Source: Treponema sp. UBA1793
GTDB lineage: Bacteria > Spirochaetota > Spirochaetia > Treponematales > Treponemataceae
Length of the DNA: 10,844 bases
Assembly (NCBI GenBank): GCA_002314445.1
Contig: DCFX01000077.1
Location: 1 to 10,844 of the forward strand
Direction: 5' to 3'
In this document: positions 5,836 through 10,844 of the stretch, one piece after another
How positions within the stretch are numbered: position 1 is the first letter of the stretch
Layout: each line of letters opens with the position of its first letter
Notes under the pieces: generated by a model
Database searches by the model: none
What the model was told of the DNA's origin: nothing
What the model saw: the letters and a program-made list of their open reading frames with translations, nothing else
Made by a program: the position numbers and the translations under genes

Positions 5836-7005
5836 ATGAAAGAATGTAAAAAAATCGGTTTGTTCATCACCGTCGACGATGCGTATACGAGAGGCATCGT
5901 ACGCGGCATCATAAAATTCGCACGGCAGGAGACAAACTGGACGCTGCTCGGCCATGACTGGATGTTTTCGCCCCTTGACGGAAAAGATACGCAGCTTGAC
6001 GGCATCATTTCCCGCATTGAAAATAAAGCGGACGGATATACGCTCACGAAATCCGGCGTCCCCGTTATTGATGTTGCCGGTGCGTATACGGGATGCGGAT
6101 ACTTTGAAGTAAACAACGACGATTATGCAACCGGAGTAAAAGCCGCATACCATCTTTCGCAGCTGGGACATACCAGCTTTGCGTGGGCCGGTGCAGACGG
6201 CGTGCAGTGGTCGCGCTGCCGCTACAACGGATTCATCACAACAATTCTGCATGCGGATGCATTTGAAAAGCCCCTTGAATGGTGGGAACAGCTTAATCTG
6301 GAAACTGCCGAACTGAAAAACTGGCTCCTCTCGCTTCCCAAACCAGCTGCGCTGTTCGCGGCAAACGATACTATCGGATTGAAAATCATTACGGTATGCA
6401 AAAATTCACGCGAGGACGAAAAACTGTCCGTTCCCGCCGACATCGCCGTTCTCGGCGTAGACAACGAAGACATTCTGTGCGAACTTGCGACACCGCCGCT
6501 TTCAAGCATCGCGCTGAACTGCGTAGAAATGGGATTTTCCGCCGCCGCCCTGCTCGAAAAAATGCTCCAGCCGGACCATACGGTTCCGGCACACTGTATT
6601 ACCATTCCGCCGCTCGATATTATAGAACGTGAATCGACCAGAATTCTGGTAACGCCGGACAAACTGGTAAATACCGCGCTGAACTTTATTATAAACAGCG
6701 CTCATACCGGAATTACGGTTGAAAACGTACTTGAAAAAGTACCGGCATCGCGGAGGAATCTTGAACAGCGGTTCAGGAATATTACGGGCAAAACGCTACA
6801 CGAAGCAATCATAGATGAAAAAATCCAGTACAGCAAAAAGCTGATGCGCTATTCTGATGCCGCGCTTGCTTTCATTGCTGAACAAAGCGGATTCGGTTCA
6901 CTCCAGCGTTTTCACAAAGAGTTCAGAAAAAAAGAAGGCTGTACACCCTCTGCATGGAAACGGAATAATCAGCCGCCCCGTGGCACTAATAACAACTATC
7001 AGTAA
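5836..7005 (+). CDS. XylR-type regulator: LacI-like periplasmic-binding sensor fused to AraC HTH
   Basis: The 389-residue protein has a type-1 periplasmic-binding-like sensor (about 5-275) that starts directly with KKIGLFITVDDAYTRGIVRGI (5-25) and lacks the N-terminal LacI helix-turn-helix. Conserved patches include NNDDYATG (93-100), AALFAANDTIGL (171-182) and VLGVDNEDILCELATPPLSSI (205-225), typical of the XylR group. The C-terminal AraC domain (about 278-376) has ASRRNLEQRFRNITGK (304-319) and AEQSGFGSLQRFHKEFRKKEG (348-368). Such proteins bind a monosaccharide and activate sugar genes. Fucose is the likely ligand from context. Start choice is uncertain: neither the ATG at 5836 nor the in-frame ATG at 5815 has a Shine-Dalgarno match; 5836 fits the family's N-terminus better. 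It is divergent from fucU. Confidence 0.88.
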   Translation: MKECKKIGLFITVDDAYTRGIVRGIIKFARQETNWTLLGHDWMFSPLDGKDTQLDGIISRIENKADGYTLTKSGVPVIDVAGAYTGCGYFEVNNDDYATGVKAAYHLSQLGHTSFAWAGADGVQWSRCRYNGFITTILHADAFEKPLEWWEQLNLETAELKNWLLSLPKPAALFAANDTIGLKIITVCKNSREDEKLSVPADIAVLGVDNEDILCELATPPLSSIALNCVEMGFSAAALLEKMLQPDHTVPAHCITIPPLDIIERESTRILVTPDKLVNTALNFIINSAHTGITVENVLEKVPASRRNLEQRFRNITGKTLHEAIIDEKIQYSKKLMRYSDAALAFIAEQSGFGSLQRFHKEFRKKEGCTPSAWKRNNQPPRGTNNNYQ

Positions 7006-7009
7006 CCGC

Positions 7010-7158
7010 CGCAGGATTTGCATTCATGCAAATCCTGCTTACCGGGAATTGTCCCGGCTCGCGCAACGAGCTCGCCGGGATTCGTCGCAGGATTTACCTT
7101 ATGTAAATCCTGCTCTGCGGGAATTGACCCGGCTCGCAGAACGAGCTCGCCGGGATTC
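7010..7158. repeat. Two tandem copies of a ~74-bp double-hairpin repeat
   Basis: Copy 1 is 7010-7083 and copy 2 is 7086-7158, separated by two bases. Each begins with a hairpin flanked by GCAGGATTT and AAATCCTGC. In copy 1 the stem is 13 bp with a 2-base loop; in copy 2 it is 11 bp with a 5-base loop. The inner stem bases differ between copies but remain paired. A GC-rich half follows with CGGGAATTG, CCCGGCTCGC and AACGAGCTCGCCGGGATTC, which also folds. The first hairpin starts 5 bases after the regulator's stop and has no T-tail. This looks like a REP/BIME-type element. It may cap the 3' end of the regulator transcript. Confidence 0.8.
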
Positions 7159-7316
7159 CCGCCGGCATAAGCTGACATCAATGGCGGCATTGTAATAGTA
7201 ATTCAATATGCGCACCTGCTTTGTCCGTGCCTCTCAAAACCACTTACTTTTCCCAGTATGACCGTGGAACTCCCCCCGACTCTCGTCAAGTTATCCTCAA
7301 AAACGATGTTCGTTAT

Positions 7317-7346
7317 TACATACTATTTTTGATAAAATAGTATGTA
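7317..7346. promoter_or_regulatory. Isolated palindrome with 13-bp arms, operator-like
   Basis: TACATACTATTTT (7317-7329) and AAAATAGTATGTA (7334-7346) flank TGAT. On the minus strand it contains ATTTTATCA, also present in the fucA and fucU boxes, and its arm word ATAGTAT recurs in the fucU box. It could be an operator. It could also be a poor AT-rich hairpin downstream of the minus-strand AraC gene. Confidence 0.45.
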
Positions 7347-7354
7347 TACTGTGT

Positions 7355-7386
7355 GTAAAAAGGAATGCGGGAGCATTCATTTTTAC
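7355..7386. terminator. Bidirectional terminator-like hairpin between convergent genes
   Basis: The arms 7355-7368 and 7373-7386 pair at 13 of 14 positions around a GGGA loop. The core is GGAATGC/GCATTC, flanked by A5 on one side and T5 on the other, so either strand reads a stem followed by a T-run. It lies 54 bases past the stop of the minus-strand AraC gene and can end that operon. Confidence 0.7.
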
Positions 7387-7440
7387 AAATGCACAACAAT
7401 GAAGTTTCTGCAGAAATACAGGGTATAATAAACGTACAGC

Positions 7441-8298
7441 TCAAATACTTTCTTTCGGCGTATGGCCGGTTACTCTGCGGTACTGCCGGTAAAAATTTGC
7501 TATATTACGGAAGCCGCATTCAAGCGCGATATCCGAGACATTCATATCTTTTGACTGAAGCAGTTTCTGGGCGTGACGGACGCGGATTTCCGTCAGATAA
7601 TTAATAAATGAAGAACCCGTTGCCTTACGGAAAGACGATGAAAAATAAACGGGACTCATGCAGCAGAGTCCGGCGACCGTATCAAGCGTGATTTTTTCAT
7701 TGTAATGGTTATACATGTAGATAAATGCTTTTTCCAGCCGCTTTACCGTCGTCTGTTTTACCGTAAGCAGCTCCTGCGATTTATTCTGATCGGTAAAGTT
7801 GCGGATAAGAAACGTAAGCAGTTTAAGAATATCCGACTTTATCATAAACTGATAGCCGACTGCCTTTGTGTTGTATTCGCGGTATATTTCGTTCAGGAGA
7901 TAGCTCATATCGGAACAGAAAGGTTCCCCCGCCTTAATAAGGTTCCGGAAATTACTTCCCCTGTCGACAAACGGCTTCAAATACTGATAGTCAAAATCGC
8001 CGACGCGCTCGGAAATAAAGTCGATTGTAAATATGGCGACGAGCACCTGCATCGCCGCGGAAGTGACTTCCCAGCCGTGCGGTTCAGTCTGATTGAATAT
8101 GACGATATCGCCAGGGCCGACCGGATAGTCCTTTTCGTTGACATAATAAATACCGGTACCGGCCTTTACAAGCGTTATTTCAAAACACGAATGCCAGTGA
8201 AATGACTCTTTCGTATTTTCCCGCTGTTGCAGCGTATAAAGAGAAATCGTAAACGGGAATGAGGAGTCCAGCGGTATGATTTCTTCATAGATGCGCAT
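7441..8298 (-). CDS. AraC-family transcriptional regulator (cupin sensor), last gene of isomerase operon
   Basis: The 285-residue protein has an N-terminal cupin domain with FHWHSCFEITLVKAG (33-47), GPGDIVIFNQTEPHGWEV (61-78) and a C-terminal AraC domain (about 186-283). The helix-turn-helix patches are VAGLCCMSPVYFSSSFRKATG (208-228) and IALECGFRNIANFYRQYRRVTG (257-278), ending in the usual HTPKE. It differs clearly from the AraC protein at 468 in sequence and probably senses another ligand. Start: ATG at 8298 gives the normal cupin N-terminus and lies 10 bases after the stop of the 98-residue gene; the Shine-Dalgarno match is weak (GCGG). A TTG at 8334 would overlap that gene. Placement as the last cistron suggests that it controls, or is co-produced with, the isomerase and desulfurase genes. 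Confidence 0.9.
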   Translation of the reverse strand: MRIYEEIIPLDSSFPFTISLYTLQQRENTKESFHWHSCFEITLVKAGTGIYYVNEKDYPVGPGDIVIFNQTEPHGWEVTSAAMQVLVAIFTIDFISERVGDFDYQYLKPFVDRGSNFRNLIKAGEPFCSDMSYLLNEIYREYNTKAVGYQFMIKSDILKLLTFLIRNFTDQNKSQELLTVKQTTVKRLEKAFIYMYNHYNEKITLDTVAGLCCMSPVYFSSSFRKATGSSFINYLTEIRVRHAQKLLQSKDMNVSDIALECGFRNIANFYRQYRRVTGHTPKESI

Positions 8299-8308
8299 AC
8301 ATACGTGT

Positions 8309-8605
8309 TTACCGCAATCCGGAAATAAAAGCAATAAGTCCGTCGACGGGTGTCCGTTCCTCCCCCGGGATTGCGATGCGGAACGTCGGCGTACCTTTTA
8401 CACCTTTAATAAAGTATGTATCGGTCTGTATTTTGAAAAACGGCCTTGCAAGCGACTGCAGGTACGTAAAATTTCCAAGCGGACGCAGCGAGAGTATGAA
8501 CTTATCATCAAGAGGCCCGGACGTAAAACAGTCCCATGCGGTCCATCCCGATTCAGTGCACGGTTCGAGCGACGGGCGGCAGTCAGTTATCGTTATGCGC
8601 GGCAT
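8309..8605 (-). CDS. Unrecognised 98-residue protein between a desulfurase-like enzyme and a regulator
   Basis: I do not recognise this family. The start ATG at 8605 has a strong GGAGG 4 bases upstream and overlaps the end of the desulfurase-like gene by 13 bases in another frame. The stop is 10 bases before the AraC start. A tight fit between two real genes supports expression. The protein is soluble in appearance, with no signal peptide or membrane segment. Three Cys lie in the first quarter (Cys9, Cys16, Cys26), followed by FILSLRPLGNFTYLQSLARP (36-55) and VKGTPTFRIAIPGEE (69-83), which reads as alternating strands. Being coupled to a desulfurase-like gene, a sulfur-acceptor or accessory role is possible but purely inferred. 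A longer frame back to 8827 lies wholly inside the upstream gene and is not preferred. Confidence 0.7.
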   Translation of the reverse strand: MPRITITDCRPSLEPCTESGWTAWDCFTSGPLDDKFILSLRPLGNFTYLQSLARPFFKIQTDTYFIKGVKGTPTFRIAIPGEERTPVDGLIAFISGLR

Positions 8606-9720
8606 ATATCCTCCACTGCGCTCACGAGCGCATCCGTTTCCGCTCTTGTCGTCCAATCGGAAATGCTTATCCGTACGGTGCCGCCGGGAGCCGTGCCGAG
8701 CGCTTTGTGCATAAGCGGCGCGCAGTGAAGGCCTGTCCTGACGACAATGTCGTAGCTGCCGTTCAGTATATAACCGGCATCCGCAGCACTCATGCCTGCA
8801 ATCGTAAAACTGAGCACAGGCCCGCATGCATCCTTTTTTCCCGCATACACTTTTACGCGGTCAATCCGCCGGAGCCGTTCAGCAGTCTCCGTAATAAGTG
8901 CCGTTTCCTGCCGTCGTATCAGGGATATGCCTCTTTCCTGCAGGTAATCGATTCCCGCTGCAAGCGCCGCAATGCCGGGAACGTTCTGCGTGCCCGGTTC
9001 GTACTCCCACGAATCCGGCGTATACACGAGTCTTGCGCTGTTCTGTCCCGTGCCGCCGAATTTAAACGGACGCAGCTGTATACCCGCTCTCAAATACATG
9101 CCGCCCGTTCCCGGCACCCCCAGAAGACTTTTATGTCCGGTAAAAATCAGTATATCGATATGCGCTGCCTGTATGTCTATGGGAATGCAGCCGGCGCTCT
9201 GGGACGCATCGACAATAAAAAGGATACCGCGTTCTGCAGCAACAGCTCCGACTGCCGCTATATTCTGAACAGCACCCGTCACATTAGAACAGTGATTTAC
9301 GATAATCGCCTTTGTCTCCGGCCGCAGTGCCGCCTGTATGTCGCAGGGAGACACGTATCCGCAGTCATCGCAGGGAACGAACGTCGTTTCCGGTGCTGCA
9401 GAATGACAGTTCATGAGCGGACGGATAATGCTGTTGTGTTCCGTTACCGTCGAAACAATGTGTGCGCCACCCCAGTCAAGGCCGCTTATAACGGTATTCG
9501 CCGATTCGGTGGCGCCGGAAGAAAATATGATACGTCCGTCAGCCGGTGCGTGAAAAAGAGCAGCAAGTTTTTTACGTGCAGCATCAATAACGTCACCAAT
9601 TCCTTCGTCTGAGGAGCTGCGGAACTGTCCGGCCGGCAGTGCATAGAGACACGCGGTATACGCGTCAACAACGCACTGCGGCTTCGGCCATGATGTGGCC
9701 GAATTGTTCAGATAAATCAT
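8593..9720 (-). CDS. Class V aminotransferase-fold PLP enzyme, cysteine desulfurase-like (EF2568 group)
   Basis: The 375-residue protein starts YLNNSATSWPKP (3-14), typical of the NifS-related group named after Enterococcus EF2568. It has TEHNS with His95, which stacks on the cofactor, VDASQSAG (170-177) with Asp171, TGHKSLLG (194-201) with the PLP-binding Lys197, and TGLHCAPL (329-336) with the catalytic Cys333. Enzymes with this set remove sulfur (or selenium) from cysteine (selenocysteine) as a persulfide on the Cys. Start: ATG at 9720 overlaps the isomerase-family stop as TAATG. The ribosome-binding bases GGAAGG lie inside the last codons of that gene, so the two are probably translationally coupled. 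No iron-sulfur scaffold gene is adjacent, so housekeeping IscS/SufS is unlikely. A substrate other than cysteine cannot be excluded. Confidence 0.88.
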   Translation of the reverse strand: MIYLNNSATSWPKPQCVVDAYTACLYALPAGQFRSSSDEGIGDVIDAARKKLAALFHAPADGRIIFSSGATESANTVISGLDWGGAHIVSTVTEHNSIIRPLMNCHSAAPETTFVPCDDCGYVSPCDIQAALRPETKAIIVNHCSNVTGAVQNIAAVGAVAAERGILFIVDASQSAGCIPIDIQAAHIDILIFTGHKSLLGVPGTGGMYLRAGIQLRPFKFGGTGQNSARLVYTPDSWEYEPGTQNVPGIAALAAGIDYLQERGISLIRRQETALITETAERLRRIDRVKVYAGKKDACGPVLSFTIAGMSAADAGYILNGSYDIVVRTGLHCAPLMHKALGTAPGGTVRISISDWTTRAETDALVSAVEDICRA

Positions 9721-10844
9721 TATCCTTCCACGACGGAAAAATGCATGATTTCCGCAAGCTGTTTTATCTGTCTGCTGTAGTCGCCGAATATGAGCACCTG
9801 ATGATGGCCGAACCCTGCAAGCGCATGCATATAATGGCGCACGTCATCCATCTGGATGTAATAAAACGGACTGCAGTATACCTCTTCATATTCGGATTTG
9901 ATGACCTTACCTGTCTTTATGCAGATCGTATCGCCGGCAGGATTAAACCGCCCGAGCGTTACTTTATCTGATTTGTTCTCGGTAAAATCAACCTGCATCT
10001 TTCCCCCGAACCCCTGACCGGTGAATGCCCAGAGTTTGAATGCAAGCGGTTTTGAACCATACCCGTTCATGCAGAGCGCGGGAACGGCATGATGTATCTT
10101 GAGCAGCTCATCAGTTTCGTGCGAAGGATTACCCATAAACGCCGGACGGTCTGCCGTGTACTGCATAATCGTCATTGCAAGCAGTGCATTCAGATCCTCT
10201 TCGCAGCCGCTCGGAATGCCTTCATCCTTTAGCAGCGTATGGCACGTGCACGGAGTAAATTTGCGCGCCTGCGGAATTTCGGACGTACACAGTTCATGGC
10301 ATGCCGTTGAAAATGCGTTGCAGTCGTACTTGTCCATCATCTTTTTTGCGGCAAGGTAATACTTAATGTCATTAATGAACCATTCCCTGTTCACTTTTAC
10401 ATCCGCTGCAGCTGCCAGAATTTTATCGGCAACAGGTTTTGCTTCTGCATCCGTAATACTGTCCATATACGGAACGATTGACGTATATGGCAGTTTAACT
10501 ACTTCAAGACCGTATTTCTGACGGATAATCTCCGGATCGCGGATAAGACTCTGTATGCCGAACGTCGGCTGACTGCCGGCTGTCAGAACGAGCGCGCGCG
10601 TCTGTGAAACTGCCTTGCGTACCCACAGCAGATGGGCAATTTCGTTCAAATCCTGTATATCCATTGCAACGTACGCTTCGATACCGATTGAACGGCAGTA
10701 CGCTGCAAAATCGATTCCCTCGTTGCCGTTCTGCATGATGACGACGGGTTTATGATACCGTTCAAGCTTCGGAATGCGCCAGTTCATGCAGAGAAAAAAA
10801 TCGACTTTATCTATATCACTTTCAATCTGCTCGAAAACGTCACG
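9720..10844 (-). CDS. L-fucose isomerase-related protein (COG2407-type), 5' end beyond right edge
   Basis: 374 residues are visible. The frame is open to the right edge, so the internal ATG at 10787 is not the true start. Sequence features fit the L-fucose/L-arabinose isomerase superfamily. The C-terminal part has GCEEDLNALLAM (213-224), resembling the metal-binding Glu region of FucI, a His/Asp-rich stretch around 238-252 (NPSHETDELLKIHH), TGQGFGGKM (275-283), and GFGHHQVLIFGD (344-355), resembling the conserved C-terminal His segment. True isomerases interconvert aldose and ketose with a divalent metal. Many COG2407 members have no known substrate, and this one is more divergent from E. coli FucI than FucU is from its homologue. 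It overlaps the desulfurase-like gene by one base. Fucose isomerase activity is possible, not shown. Confidence 0.75.
   Translation of the reverse strand, partial: RDVFEQIESDIDKVDFFLCMNWRIPKLERYHKPVVIMQNGNEGIDFAAYCRSIGIEAYVAMDIQDLNEIAHLLWVRKAVSQTRALVLTAGSQPTFGIQSLIRDPEIIRQKYGLEVVKLPYTSIVPYMDSITDAEAKPVADKILAAAADVKVNREWFINDIKYYLAAKKMMDKYDCNAFSTACHELCTSEIPQARKFTPCTCHTLLKDEGIPSGCEEDLNALLAMTIMQYTADRPAFMGNPSHETDELLKIHHAVPALCMNGYGSKPLAFKLWAFTGQGFGGKMQVDFTENKSDKVTLGRFNPAGDTICIKTGKVIKSEYEEVYCSPFYYIQMDDVRHYMHALAGFGHHQVLIFGDYSRQIKQLAEIMHFSVVEG

Larger units (their letters stand above)
7006..7440. other. 435-base intergenic region between convergent regulators
   Basis: No convincing gene is present. From left to right it holds a double copy of a two-hairpin repeat (7010-7158), about 160 bases in which I see nothing recognisable (7159-7316, including a run of six C at 7273-7278), a palindrome (7317-7346) and a terminator (7355-7386). 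Short frames on both strands lack ribosome-binding sites or are made of the repeats. Confidence 0.6.

Noticed and set aside
7010..7158. Tandem repeat considered as a CRISPR remnant
   Set aside because: Only two copies with a two-base gap and internal hairpins; no spacers and no cas genes.
6999..7190. Minus-strand 63-codon frame with a repeated NPGELV-RAG-IP peptide of 25 residues
   Set aside because: The peptide repetition is a by-product of the tandem DNA repeat. There is no ribosome-binding site, and the stems show paired changes that fit structure, not protein.
7365..7604. Plus-strand 79-codon frame starting inside the terminator hairpin
   Set aside because: It overlaps the 3' end of the AraC gene in antisense, its ATG is within a stem, and ribosome-binding spacing is wrong.
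8536..9612. Long plus-strand open frame (358 codons) opposite the desulfurase-like gene
   Set aside because: The minus-strand gene has all catalytic motifs; the plus frame is Arg/Cys-rich without recognisable domains or a ribosome-binding site.
8593..9720. Assignment as housekeeping IscS or SufS
   Set aside because: Its N-terminus and the TGLHCAPL active-site segment fit the EF2568-type group, and no scaffold or Suf genes are adjacent.

Overview
The window looks like an L-fucose utilisation locus of an anaerobic, probably gut- or host-associated bacterium. A spirochaete of the Treponema type is my best guess. It rests on the gene content (a regulator with a LacI-type sensor fused to an AraC helix-turn-helix, and a cytoplasmic GH29 fucosidase), the moderate GC and the intergenic palindromes. 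No rRNA or other definitive marker is present, so the taxonomy is inference.

Left part (1-5616): a class II aldolase of the L-fuculose-1-phosphate aldolase type runs off the left edge on the minus strand (118 residues visible). Divergent from it is an AraC-family regulator (468-1343, +). A minus-strand block follows, in transcription order: fucU (L-fucose mutarotase, 5616-5164), a strong intrinsic terminator, then an aldo/keto reductase (4912-3965), a zinc-dependent medium-chain dehydrogenase (3945-2869) and a GH29 alpha-L-fucosidase (2809-1340). The last three are closely spaced and probably form one operon. The fucosidase and the AraC gene converge, and their stop codons overlap.

Middle (5617-7440): a XylR-type regulator (5836-7005, +) diverges from fucU. 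Upstream of it are a perfect 16-bp palindrome and a 32-bp box that also lies in the fucA-araC intergenic region. From this box through the -10 element, the fucU and fucA upstream regions align without gaps at 52 of 66 positions, and both end in the same ribosome-binding sequence. They therefore look like two members of one regulon. Downstream of the regulator are two tandem copies of a ~74-bp double-hairpin repeat, an isolated 13-bp-arm palindrome and a bidirectional terminator.

Right part (7441-10844): a second minus-strand operon runs from a protein of the L-fucose isomerase-related family (COG2407 type, open at the right edge), through a class V aminotransferase/cysteine desulfurase-like enzyme and an unrecognised 98-residue protein, to a second AraC regulator. 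The first two overlap by one base (TAATG), the second and third by 13 bases, and the last two are 10 bases apart.

Proposed working (inference): fucosides are cleaved in the cytoplasm, FucU equilibrates the fucose anomers, and fucose becomes L-fuculose either through an isomerase or through an aldose reductase/polyol dehydrogenase pair. It is then phosphorylated by a kinase not seen here and split by the aldolase into dihydroxyacetone phosphate and L-lactaldehyde. No transporter, fuculokinase or iron-dependent FucO is in the window. The most unusual parts are the shared fucA/fucU control region, the reductase-dehydrogenase pair and the isomerase-desulfurase-small protein-AraC operon.
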